From DASUDX01 sp036275365 (GTDB lineage Bacteria; Pseudomonadota; Gammaproteobacteria; Nevskiales; Nevskiaceae): a DNA stretch of 13,296 nt. Each line of letters begins with the position of its first letter. Positions within the stretch are counted from its first letter, which is position 1. The stretch covers positions 1 to 13,296 of the forward strand of contig DASUDX010000051.1 in NCBI GenBank assembly GCA_036275365.1. Direction: 5' to 3'. The position numbers were made by a program, and so were the translations under genes. The notes beneath the pieces were generated by a model. That model did not search any database and was not told the origin of the DNA. It worked only from the letters and a program-made list of their open reading frames with translations. This document shows, piece after piece, positions 1-7,157 of this stretch.

Positions 1-1566
1 GCTGCGCCAGTCGCCGCCGTTGAGGCGGTACTCGCCGCCGCTCAGGCTCAGCGGCAGCTCGCCGCTGAAGCCGCGCAGGCGCACCGTCTCGGACACCACC
101 CAGGTCGCCAGCGGCGCCTCCAGCACGGACTCGAAGCGCAGCGGCGCCGGGAAGCGATCGAGCACCCCGATCGGACGGCGGAAGCGCGGCGGAATGGTCA
201 GCTCGTAGGTGGCGCCCTGGGCGAGGCTGCCGTCGGCGCCGCTGGGGCCCCGCTGGCTGCTGAAGTAGAGCCGCGAACCATCCGGCGTGAAGGCCGGTCC
301 GCAGATCTCCGAGCCGCCGCGGGTGATCTGCATCAGCAGCCGCGCCGGCTGGTTGGGCACGATCACATAGAGCCGCATGCGGTTGCCGTCCTCGGCCACC
401 AGCACATCGCCAAACGGGCTCACCACCAGATTGTCGACATCATCAAAGCCGATATCGATCTGCAGATTGTCGTTATCGAAGATCAGCTCGATCAGCTGGT
501 TCTCGATGTCGTAGGCCCAGACCCGGTTGTCGCCCTTGGTGGTGAAGAAGATCACCCCGCGGGTCGGCAGGCTGCCCAGGGCCGGCACCTGGCGCAGCGC
601 CTCCGGCACCTCGTGGTACCAGATGCCTTCGCCGCCGAGGAACTGGGTGCCCAGGCGCGTGCTGGTCGGCGGCTGCTGCGGCAGGCCGGGGATCGCCGGC
701 AGCGCCGGCACATCGACCCAGCTGGCCCGGCACAGGCCGCGCACCGCCGCCGCATCCGGGTAGCCGCCGTCGGCAAAGCCCTCGATGTTGAGCACCTGCA
801 GCCGCCCGCTGGACAGGCCCATCCGCACGCTGCCGTCGGGCTGGGTGCTGAGATCATCGGCAGCCGAGACGAAGCGCCAGAAGCGCTGGCTGCCGCCGTC
901 CTCGGTCAGATAGCAGACCTGGTGGACCGGGTCGATCGCCGCCGCCTCATGGGGGAAGGCGCCGAGCGCCGGCTTCTTCACCGCGGTCTCCGGGCCGCCG
1001 AAGGGATCGCACTCCCAGACCTCGCCGTTGCTGGTTTCCTCGCAGGAGAGCCAGGTGCCCCAGGGGGTGGCGCCGCCGGCGCAGTTGTTGCGCGTGCCGC
1101 TGAGGATGGGATACGCCGCCACCAGGGTGCCGGCGGCGTCGAAGCGCAGCGCCCCCACGCCCCCCGGGGTGTCCTCGCTGTTGGAGACATAGACCCAGCC
1201 GCCGTCCGGCGCCGGGTAGACCGCACCGCCATCCGGATCGATATGCCACTGGTAGCCGGTGGGATCCGGCTGGCCGCTGAGCGGATTCAGGCCGGCGCGC
1301 GCCACGCAGCGCACCTGGAAACCCTCGGGGGCGAACACCTGGTCATCCACCCCGGGCAGGGCCCCGCTGGTCAGCGGCTGTGCCACCACCGGGCCGATCT
1401 GCGACAGCGGACCCAGCGGCAGGGTCAGTTCCGGCACCGTGCTGCTGGCCCCGGTGCTGGCCGGGCGCCAGCGCGCCGAGGCGGCGCCGCTGCCGAGCGC
1501 CCCCAGGCCGAGGAAGAGACCGCGCAGCAGCTGGCGGCGGGAACAGTCGGCGGTGGGCAGGGTCAT
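1..1566 (-). CDS. PhoX-family (DUF839) phosphatase, Tat-exported, C-terminus cut by window edge
   Basis: This is an open frame of 522 codons from ATG at 1566 to the left edge with no stop, so the gene is partial. The N-terminus carries a twin-arginine signal (SRRQLLRG, residues 9-16, then a Gly/Leu/Ala-rich h-region), predicting folded export to the periplasm. PhoX hallmarks follow in order: CAGGATPWGTWLSCEET (162-178), PHEAA (205-209), EDGG (222-225), GGEGIWY (311-317), TTKGDNRVWAYD (342-353), DDVDNLVVSPFGD (375-387), and ICGPAFTPDGSRLYFSSQ (421-438). In studied PhoX enzymes the Cys and acidic residues of these motifs hold an Fe/Ca cofactor that hydrolyses phosphate monoesters, so C162, E176 and E177 are good candidates. 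Residues from about 484 onward (ending GGEYRLNGGDW) look like the start of an added beta-rich module. It follows the cupin gene on the same strand after 80 bp. The family call is firm; substrate and full length are unknown. Confidence 0.9.
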   Translation of the reverse strand, partial: MTLPTADCSRRQLLRGLFLGLGALGSGAASARWRPASTGASSTVPELTLPLGPLSQIGPVVAQPLTSGALPGVDDQVFAPEGFQVRCVARAGLNPLSGQPDPTGYQWHIDPDGGAVYPAPDGGWVYVSNSEDTPGGVGALRFDAAGTLVAAYPILSGTRNNCAGGATPWGTWLSCEETSNGEVWECDPFGGPETAVKKPALGAFPHEAAAIDPVHQVCYLTEDGGSQRFWRFVSAADDLSTQPDGSVRMGLSSGRLQVLNIEGFADGGYPDAAAVRGLCRASWVDVPALPAIPGLPQQPPTSTRLGTQFLGGEGIWYHEVPEALRQVPALGSLPTRGVIFFTTKGDNRVWAYDIENQLIELIFDNDNLQIDIGFDDVDNLVVSPFGDVLVAEDGNRMRLYVIVPNQPARLLMQITRGGSEICGPAFTPDGSRLYFSSQRGPSGADGSLAQGATYELTIPPRFRRPIGVLDRFPAPLRFESVLEAPLATWVVSETVRLRGFSGELPLSLSGGEYRLNGGDWRS

Positions 1567-1611
1567 GGCAGTCGGCGCGGTCAGGTGTAGGAAACATCCT
1601 GCAGCGCGGCC

Positions 1612-1629
1612 GTGACCCGTTGATGACGC
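1612..1629 (-). promoter_or_regulatory. Possible Pho box upstream of the PhoX-family gene
   Basis: Read on the minus strand, two heptamers GCGTCAT and GGGTCAC are separated by CAAC, giving the 11-nt period of a PhoB box (consensus CTGTCAT, N4, CTGTCAT). They match the consensus at 5/7 and 4/7 positions, sharing the GTCA core. A weak -10-like CAGGAT (1601-1596) follows 10 nt after the second repeat, which is the expected spacing. The PhoX start codon is 46 nt downstream. PhoX genes are Pho-regulon members in several bacteria. The match is imperfect and could be chance. Confidence 0.3.
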
Positions 1630-1646
1630 GGGCGGGCCGGCCTGGC

Positions 1647-2060
1647 TCAGGGCGGGGCCAGGGTGCGCAGCGGGCCCACCCCGCTGACCTCGATCAGCGT
1701 GTCGCGGTCGGCGCCCTCGGCATGCACCTCGTCGGCGCCGATGCGGACGAAGCCGCCGGGGTGCCAGACCTCGGCCAGTGCCCGTCCGTCCCGCCACAGC
1801 AGCAGCTGCCCGCAGAGCAGGGTGGCGCTGAGGGGGGCATCGTGACGGTGGGCGGGCAAGCGCGCGCCCGGCGCCAGCCGCAGCCGGTAGCGGAACAGAC
1901 CGGGCTCGGCGGGATCGCCCTGCAGGGTCTGGATCTGCGCCTGTGCCGAGCGCGGATGCGGCCGCCACGGGCTGGGGTCGGCCCCGGCCCAGGCGCCGCA
2001 GTCCTCGCCGCGCAGGGCAGGGGCGAGCAGCAGCAACAGCAGGCTCACCGCCGCTCTCAC
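1647..2060 (-). CDS. Secreted single-domain cupin protein
   Basis: The product is 137 aa with a short signal peptide (run of leucines at residues 7-12, likely cleavage near 18). Cupin motif 1 is visible as APGARLPAHRHDAPLSATLLCG (63-84), with H71 and H73 as metal ligands; the usual motif-1 glutamate is absent. Motif 2 is GGFVRIGADEVHAEG (102-116), with H113. It is therefore probably a small periplasmic metal-binding or sensory cupin rather than a recognised enzyme. The start is GTG at 2060; its last bases overlap the kinase stop (GTGA), so the two are translationally coupled. A phosphatase gene lies downstream on the same strand. Specific function is not deducible from sequence. Confidence 0.8.
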   Translation of the reverse strand: MRAAVSLLLLLLAPALRGEDCGAWAGADPSPWRPHPRSAQAQIQTLQGDPAEPGLFRYRLRLAPGARLPAHRHDAPLSATLLCGQLLLWRDGRALAEVWHPGGFVRIGADEVHAEGADRDTLIEVSGVGPLRTLAPP

Positions 2061-2773
2061 CGCGTGCTCGCGGGCAGGGGGAAGCGCAGCACCACCTTGG
2101 TGCCGCCGGTGGTGCCCGGGTCCCAGGCGATGCTGCCATGCAGCTGCTCGGCGCGCGCCTGCATGCCGCGGGTGCCCTGGCCGCTGCGCAGACCCTCGAC
2201 GCCGGGGCCGTCATCGGTGACATCCAGCATCAGCTCCCCGGCGACCACCCGCGCGCGAATGCGCAGATGCTGGGGCTGGGCATGGCGCAGGGCATTGCTG
2301 ACCGCCTCGCGCAGGATGCGGAACAGATGCAGGGCCTGGGCCTGGTCCAGCGGGGGATCGGGCAGCTCGCGCGGCTGCTGCCAGTCCAGCGCCACCCGGG
2401 CCAGATCGAGCCGCTGCTCGGTCTCGTCGCGGATCTGGGCCAGCACCTCCAGCAGGCTGCCGCTGACATCGCGGGTGCGCGAGACCACATCGCGCAGATC
2501 CTGCAGCACGGCGCGGGCGAGATCCGCCTGCAGCGGGTCCTCCAGGCGGTGGATCAGCGTCAGCAGCTTGGCGCCGACATCGTCATGCAGGTCCTGGAAG
2601 ATCCGCTGGCGCTCGGCCTCGGCCGCCTCGCGGCGGGCACTGGCCTCGGTCTGCGCGGGCAGCGCGGGCACCGGGCCGGCGGCGCGGCGCCACAGCCGCC
2701 AGCAGAGCAGGCCGAGCAGCAGGCTGAGCAGGGCCAGCAGCCCGCAGAGCAGCGCCAGCCAGGTCGGGGTCAT
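2057..2773 (-). CDS. Small membrane-anchored HisKA_3-type sensor histidine kinase (NarX/DesK class)
   Basis: The product is 238 aa from ATG at 2773; a GTG two codons earlier (2779) is an alternative start, and neither has a clear ribosome site. One hydrophobic segment (about residues 5-27) anchors it in the inner membrane, with almost no periplasmic part. The HisKA_3 H-box RQRIFQDLHDDVGAKLL follows, with phospho-accepting H63. The HATPase domain has an N-box (REAVSNALRHA, about 155-165), DDGPG (187-191) and GQGTRGM (198-204). It lacks PAS, HAMP or any extracytoplasmic sensor, so signal input is probably via the membrane or a partner. No response regulator is encoded next to it in this window. 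Downstream genes are the cupin (4-bp overlap) and the PhoX-like phosphatase. Fold assignment is secure; signal and target are unknown. Confidence 0.9.
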   Translation of the reverse strand: MTPTWLALLCGLLALLSLLLGLLCWRLWRRAAGPVPALPAQTEASARREAAEAERQRIFQDLHDDVGAKLLTLIHRLEDPLQADLARAVLQDLRDVVSRTRDVSGSLLEVLAQIRDETEQRLDLARVALDWQQPRELPDPPLDQAQALHLFRILREAVSNALRHAQPQHLRIRARVVAGELMLDVTDDGPGVEGLRSGQGTRGMQARAEQLHGSIAWDPGTTGGTKVVLRFPLPASTR

Positions 2774-2821
2774 CGGCACTCGGCACCGGACGGAAGAACC
2801 CCGCCGAGCCTAGCCGCTCGT

Positions 2822-2856
2822 GGCGGCGGGCTCCAGACCCGGGTACGCCCGCCGCC
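2822..2856. repeat. 9-bp perfect inverted repeat in divergent promoter region (operator candidate)
   Basis: GGCGGCGGG (2822-2830) is exactly mirrored by CCCGCCGCC (2848-2856), with a 17-bp centre that contains the palindrome ACCCGGGT (2837-2844). It lies between the divergent kinase and hydrolase genes. Its right arm touches the TAGAAT box of the hydrolase promoter. It could be a regulator site or a leader hairpin; GC-rich composition makes chance repeats commoner. Confidence 0.4.
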
Positions 2857-2862
2857 TAGAAT
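2834..2862 (+). promoter_or_regulatory. Candidate sigma-70 promoter of the alpha/beta hydrolase gene
   Basis: TAGAAT (2857-2862) matches the -10 consensus at 5 of 6 positions. A weak -35, CAGACC (2834-2839), sits 17 bp upstream and keeps only the GAC core. Transcription would begin near 2869, about 20 nt before the ATG at 2889, giving a very short leader. The inverted repeat at 2822-2856 overlaps the -35 box and the spacer. Confidence 0.4.
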
Positions 2863-2888
2863 CGGGACCGTCCCGCCCGCGATCCGCC

Positions 2889-3758
2889 ATGAACCTGCAC
2901 CACTACACCGCCGCCGGCCTCAAGGTCGCCGCCCTGCTCGATACCCGCGCCGGCGACACCGCGCCCTGGCTGATCGCCCTGCACGGTTTTCCGGACACCC
3001 CGCAGGGTTTCGAGCCGCTGGTGGAGCAGGCGGCCCGGCGCGGGTACCGGATCCTGGCGCCGTTCCTGCGCGGCTATGCGCCGACCGGACTGGCGCCGGA
3101 CGGCGATTACCGGCTGCCGGCCCTGGCCGGCGATGTGCTGGCCTGGATGGATCACTTCCAGATGCCGCAGGCCGGCCTGATCGGCCATGACTGGGGCGCG
3201 GCGATCGCCTATACCGCGGCGGTGCAGGCGCCGCAGCGGATCCGCCGGCTGGTGACGGCGGCGGTGCCCCATGTCGGCCACTTCCTGTTCCGGCCGCGGC
3301 TGGCCCAGCTGCGCCGCTCGCACTACATGTTCCGCTTCCAGTGGCCGGGCTGGGCCGAGCGGACCCTTCCGGCCCAGGACTATGCCTGGCTGCGCCGGCT
3401 GATCCGCGACTGGTCGCCGGGCTGGAGACCCAGCGAGGCCGATCTCGCGCCGCTGCTGGCCAGCTTCTCGCAGCCCGATCACCTGCGGGCGGCACTGGCC
3501 TACTACCGCGCCCTGCCCGGGCAGATCCTGTCCCGCCGGGCCCGCGCCCAGGTGCTGGCGCCGGTTCCGGTGCCCACCCTGCAGATCATCGGCGAGCAGG
3601 ATGGCTGCATCGGTCCGGAGATCTTCGAGGGGCAGGCGGCGTACTTCCCCGCGGGGCTGTCCCAGCAGCGGCTGGCGGCCGGCCACTTCATGCACTGGGA
3701 GCAGCCGGCGGCCTTCGCCCGCGCCGCCCTGGACTTCCACGACGGCGGACGCGGCTGA
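2889..3758 (+). CDS. Alpha/beta hydrolase with aspartate nucleophile, epoxide hydrolase-like
   Basis: The product is 289 aa. I place the start at ATG 2889 (MNLHHY...) because family homology begins there; the open frame extends 23 codons further upstream through promoter-like sequence. Motifs: oxyanion HGFP (32-35), RGYAPTG (61-67), nucleophile elbow GHDWGA (99-104) with D101, acid D238 in GEQDG, and catalytic H266 in GHFMHWEQP. The cap domain has YYR (205-207), a position where epoxide hydrolases carry ring-opening tyrosines. An Asp rather than Ser nucleophile points to the epoxide hydrolase/haloalkane dehalogenase branch; the lid tyrosines favour epoxide hydrolase. It has no signal peptide, so it is cytoplasmic. 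It is divergent from the kinase gene and convergent with the SDR gene. The natural substrate is unknown. Confidence 0.88.
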   Translation: MNLHHYTAAGLKVAALLDTRAGDTAPWLIALHGFPDTPQGFEPLVEQAARRGYRILAPFLRGYAPTGLAPDGDYRLPALAGDVLAWMDHFQMPQAGLIGHDWGAAIAYTAAVQAPQRIRRLVTAAVPHVGHFLFRPRLAQLRRSHYMFRFQWPGWAERTLPAQDYAWLRRLIRDWSPGWRPSEADLAPLLASFSQPDHLRAALAYYRALPGQILSRRARAQVLAPVPVPTLQIIGEQDGCIGPEIFEGQAAYFPAGLSQQRLAAGHFMHWEQPAAFARAALDFHDGGRG

Positions 3759-3764
3759 GCCGCG
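3750..3764. terminator. Short hairpin with the hydrolase stop codon as its loop
   Basis: CGCGGC (3750-3755) and GCCGCG (3759-3764) form a perfect 6-bp stem around the TGA stop (3756-3758). It sits between convergent genes, 16 bp from the stop codon of the SDR gene. There is no T tract on either side, so it is at best a weak bidirectional terminator or an mRNA 3'-end stabiliser. Confidence 0.35.
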
Positions 3765-3779
3765 CCCGCCCGGAGACGG

Positions 3780-4547
3780 CTACTTGGGCGCCATCCGCAG
3801 CGCGCCGTCGAGACGGATGGTCTCGCCGTTGAACATGGCGTTCTCGACGATCGCCTGGGTCAGCCGGGCGTACTCCTCGGGCCGGCCCAGCCGCGGCGGG
3901 AAGGGCACCGAGCGGCCGAGCGAGTCCTGGGCCTCCTTGGGCAGGCTCGCCATCATCGGCGTCTCGAACAGCCCCGGGGCAATGGTCACCACCCGCACCC
4001 CGTAGCGCGCCAGCTCGCGGGCTGCCGGCAGGGTCAGCCCCACCACCCCGGCCTTGGAGGCGGCATAGCCGCACTGGCCGATCTGGCCGTCATAGGCGGC
4101 GATGCTGGCGGTGTTGATCACCACTCCGCGCTCGCCGCCGTCGTTAGGGGTCTGGGTCGCCATCGCGCTCGCGGCCAGGCGCAACAGATTGAAGCTGCCC
4201 ACCAGATTGACCTGCACGATGCGGCTGAAGCTCGCCAGCCGGTGCGGCCCCTCCTTGCCGATCACCTTCTCCGGGTTGCTGATGCCGGCGCAGTTGACGG
4301 CCACCTGCAGTCCGCCGAAGGCGCTCTGCGCCAGCGCCACGGCGGCCTGCACCTGGGCCTCGTCGCAGACATCGCAGCGGATGAAGCGGGCAGACTCCCC
4401 GAGTGCCGCCGCCAGGGCCTGGCCGGCGCTTTCATTGAGATCGGCGATCACCGCCCGGCCGCCCAGGGCCACCGCGTGCCGCACCGTGGCCTCGCCCAGG
4501 CCCGAGGCCCCGCCGCTGACCAGCCACACCGTGTTGCGTATGTCCAT
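3780..4547 (-). CDS. SDR-family 3-hydroxyacyl-CoA dehydrogenase, HSD10 (type 2) like
   Basis: The product is 255 aa with a complete classical short-chain dehydrogenase fold. The NAD-binding motif is SGGASGLG (11-18); D36 at the end of strand 2 favours NAD over NADP. NCAG is at 85-88, the structural Asn at N114, and the catalytic set is S148, Y161, K165. The stretch VPFPPRLGRPEEYA and the C-terminus GETIRLDGALRMAPK closely resemble the mitochondrial HSD17B10 family, unlike generic FabG. The likely reaction is NAD-dependent oxidation of (S)-3-hydroxyacyl-CoA in fatty acid or branched-chain (isoleucine) degradation. A GGAGA ribosome site lies 8 nt before the ATG at 4547. It appears monocistronic and convergent with the hydrolase. 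No other beta-oxidation gene is in view. Confidence 0.9.
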   Translation of the reverse strand: MDIRNTVWLVSGGASGLGEATVRHAVALGGRAVIADLNESAGQALAAALGESARFIRCDVCDEAQVQAAVALAQSAFGGLQVAVNCAGISNPEKVIGKEGPHRLASFSRIVQVNLVGSFNLLRLAASAMATQTPNDGGERGVVINTASIAAYDGQIGQCGYAASKAGVVGLTLPAARELARYGVRVVTIAPGLFETPMMASLPKEAQDSLGRSVPFPPRLGRPEEYARLTQAIVENAMFNGETIRLDGALRMAPK

Positions 4548-4639
4548 GTTTCGGGTCTCCTGCCCGGTTGTCTTGATCCATCAGGAACGCCGGCTGCGTC
4601 CCGGCGTGAACAGTCTCTGCGCCCGGCGCCCGGCAGTGC

Positions 4640-4656
4640 CCCACCAGAAGGGTGGG
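4640..4656 (-). terminator. Hairpin 6 bp downstream of the DUF4399 stop codon
   Basis: CCCACC (4640-4645) pairs perfectly with GGTGGG (4651-4656) around a 5-nt loop, ending 6 bp after the DUF4399 stop. There is no following T tract, so termination would be weak. The rest of the 115-bp gap between the SDR and DUF4399 genes (4548-4662) holds only the SDR ribosome site and no visible gene. Confidence 0.35.
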
Positions 4657-4662
4657 ATCGCC

Positions 4663-5139
4663 TCAGCGCACCGTCACCGTGATCAGCGGCGAGGCCACCG
4701 GCGCGGCATGCGGCTGGTGCTTCCAGTCGCCGAGGACCAGCTGCAGGGTGTGACGGCCCGGCGGCAGGGTCACGGTGGTCTCGGTCTGCCCGCCGCCGAA
4801 GTGCAGCACCTGCTCGGTCATCGGCAGGGGCTGGCCGAGATCGACCGGCGGCTGGTTGATCAGCAGATGGTGATGGCCGGTCTTGTCGTTCTGCACCCCG
4901 GCCGGGGCCACGCCCATGCCGGTGAGGCCGAACACCACCTTGAACGGGCTGCTCAGGGTCGCCCCGTCAGCCGGCTCGATGAAGTAGACGCGCGCCCCGG
5001 CCGGTGCCGCGCTGGGCGCCGGGCCACTGGCCAGCTTGACCTCGGCGGCGGCCTTGAGATCCACCGCGCCGGCCGGGGCGGCGAGCAGCAGGGCGCTGAG
5101 CAGGGACAGGGTCTGGAAGAATCGGCCGGCACGACGCAT
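4663..5139 (-). CDS. Secreted DUF4399-domain protein
   Basis: The product is 158 aa. Residues 1-25 form a Sec signal peptide (positive RRAGR, leucine-rich core, AxA-like cleavage after PAGA). The mature part has the DUF4399 signature: FIEPADGATLSSPFKVVFGL (53-72), GHHHLLI (88-94), HFGGGQTET (113-121), HTLQLVLGD (130-138) and a final H141/H144 pair. The conserved histidines suggest a metal-binding immunoglobulin-like beta-sandwich in the periplasm, but the family has no established function. Ribosome site GGAG is 7 nt before the ATG at 5139. It is divergent from rhlE and probably monocistronic. Confidence 0.88.
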   Translation of the reverse strand: MRRAGRFFQTLSLLSALLLAAPAGAVDLKAAAEVKLASGPAPSAAPAGARVYFIEPADGATLSSPFKVVFGLTGMGVAPAGVQNDKTGHHHLLINQPPVDLGQPLPMTEQVLHFGGGQTETTVTLPPGRHTLQLVLGDWKHQPHAAPVASPLITVTVR

Positions 5140-5183
5140 GGAGAGGCTCCAGGGAGTCAGGGAAGGGAGAAAATCGGACCCGG

Positions 5184-5189
5184 ATCATA
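5184..5189 (-). promoter_or_regulatory. -10 box candidate for the DUF4399 gene
   Basis: On the minus strand TATGAT (5189-5184) matches the -10 consensus at 5 of 6 positions, 44 nt upstream of the start codon. No convincing -35 lies 16-18 bp further upstream, so it may need an activator or be fortuitous. Confidence 0.35.
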
Positions 5190-5265
5190 GCGAGGCGTTC
5201 CGCCGGCAGCGGTGCGCGCCGGGCCGCCGATCAGCCCCGGATTCGATTTGGCGGCGGACAGCCCC

Positions 5266-5271
5266 TATACT
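5266..5271 (+). promoter_or_regulatory. -10 box candidate for rhlE, with GC-rich discriminator
   Basis: TATACT (5266-5271) matches the -10 consensus at 5 of 6 positions and is followed by a GCGCGCC discriminator, a feature associated with ppGpp-sensitive promoters. A clear -35 is not visible. Initiation near 5278 would give an rhlE leader of about 155 nt, long for a bacterial mRNA. The divergent DUF4399 promoter candidate is about 80 bp away. Confidence 0.45.
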
Positions 5272-5287
5272 GCGCGCCGTTTCGCGG

Positions 5288-5344
5288 GATGCCCACCGGT
5301 TGGCATCAGCAACCGCGACGCTCTCGGTGTCACGCGATGCGCGT
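5288..5344 (+). promoter_or_regulatory. Structured rhlE leader with two mutually exclusive hairpins
   Basis: Hairpin A pairs GATGCC (5288-5293) with GGCATC (5302-5307). Hairpin B pairs CGGTTG (5297-5302) with CAACCG (5310-5315). Both stems are perfect, and A's right arm shares base 5302 with B's left arm while each arm lies in the other's loop, so only one can form. A third small hairpin, ACGCG/CGCGT (5332-5336 with 5340-5344), follows. All are predicted to lie in the transcribed leader of rhlE. Function is not known. Confidence 0.4.
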
Positions 5345-5432
5345 TCTTCCGATGTCCTTTCTCGGTGCCTGAACCGGCCTCGCCCCGCGACCGCGGCGGC
5401 GCATGCAGGCGCGTTTCAGGAGTTTGTCGTTC

Positions 5433-6734
<1,302 letters not shown>

Positions 6735-6750
6735 TCCGCGTCGATCGTGC

Positions 6751-6823
6751 GGAGCCCCGTGTCCGCGGGGTCTCCGAAGGACCGGACCAACCGTCCGGTC
6801 CGGCATCGCCGCCCGCGGCGGTG
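6751..6823 (+). promoter_or_regulatory. Three consecutive GC hairpins between rhlE and the RRM gene
   Basis: Hairpin 1 (6751-6775) pairs GGAGCCCCGT with GCGGGG and CTCC across a single bulged T and a 4-nt loop. Hairpin 2 (6779-6801) is a perfect 9-bp stem, GGACCGGAC with GTCCGGTCC, loop CAACC. Hairpin 3 (6807-6823) is a 7-bp stem with one G-T wobble. They are separated by only 3-5 nt and are followed by an unstructured A-rich stretch with the RRM ribosome site. No T tract follows any of them, which argues against simple terminators and for a leader, processing site or weak attenuator. Confidence 0.55.
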
Positions 6824-6842
6824 CTCGCAAGCCACAACAGCC

Positions 6843-6847
6843 AGGAG
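6843..6847 (+). promoter_or_regulatory. Ribosome binding site that fixes the GTG start of the RRM gene
   Basis: AGGAG at 6843-6847 lies 7 nt before GTG 6855. It supports this non-ATG start over the in-frame ATG at 6747, which would put the three hairpins inside the coding region and add 36 residues with no RRM homology. Confidence 0.8.
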
Positions 6848-6854
6848 CAGAAAC

Positions 6855-7124
6855 GTGAAGCGAATCTATGCCGGTAACCTGCCGGTCGATGCCACCGAAA
6901 AGGAAATCACCGAGCTGTTCTCGGCGCACGGCAAGGTGCGCTCGATCAAGCTGATGATGGATGTGTTCAGCGGCAAGTGCCGCGGCTTTGGCTTCGTCGA
7001 GATGGAAGGCCATGAAGCCCGCGCCGCGATCGCGGCGCTCAACGGCAAGGATCTGCGCGGCAACCCGCTGCGGGTCAACGAGGAAAAGCCGCAGGACAGC
7101 CGCGGCCGCGGCGGCCGTCGCTGA
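6855..7124 (+). CDS. Small single-RRM RNA-binding protein with Arg/Gly tail
   Basis: The product is 89 aa, starting at GTG 6855. It is essentially one RNA recognition motif: RNP2 is IYAGNL (4-9) and RNP1 is KCRGFGFV (41-48), with the exposed aromatic residues Y5, F45 and F47 in place for stacking on RNA. The tail (about 80-89) is DSRGRGGRR, a short RGG-like basic end. Proteins of this form occur in cyanobacteria (Rbp family) and many proteobacteria, where some are cold-induced. Cytoplasmic. It lies 120 bp after rhlE on the same strand and is convergent with rpiA. It probably binds mRNA, with RhlE as a plausible partner in RNA remodelling (inferred from adjacency). Confidence 0.9.
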   Translation: MKRIYAGNLPVDATEKEITELFSAHGKVRSIKLMMDVFSGKCRGFGFVEMEGHEARAAIAALNGKDLRGNPLRVNEEKPQDSRGRGGRR

Positions 7125-7135
7125 GACCCGTCAGC

Positions 7136-7157
7136 AGCGGCCGCTCAGGCGGCCGCT
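7136..7157. terminator. Perfect 9-bp hairpin at the RRM/rpiA convergent junction
   Basis: AGCGGCCGC (7136-7144) pairs exactly with GCGGCCGCT (7149-7157) around the 4-nt loop TCAG. The loop contains the rpiA stop codon (minus-strand TGA at 7147-7145). The stem begins 12 nt after the RRM stop. It has no T tract in either direction, yet its position suggests a bidirectional terminator or 3'-end stabiliser shared by both transcripts. Confidence 0.55.

Noticed and set aside
613..1590. Plus-strand frame of 325 codons opposite the PhoX-like gene
   Set aside because: The minus strand carries all DUF839 motifs across this stretch; the plus frame has no domain.
2820..2888. Upstream extension of the hydrolase reading frame
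   Set aside because: The added residues have no family similarity and the segment contains the inverted repeat and -10 box.
1380..3190. Plus-strand frames of 477 (1380-2813) and 415 (1943-3190) codons opposite the cupin and kinase genes
   Set aside because: The kinase and cupin motifs are on the minus strand; the plus frames are Ala/Arg/Gln/Ser-rich shadows.
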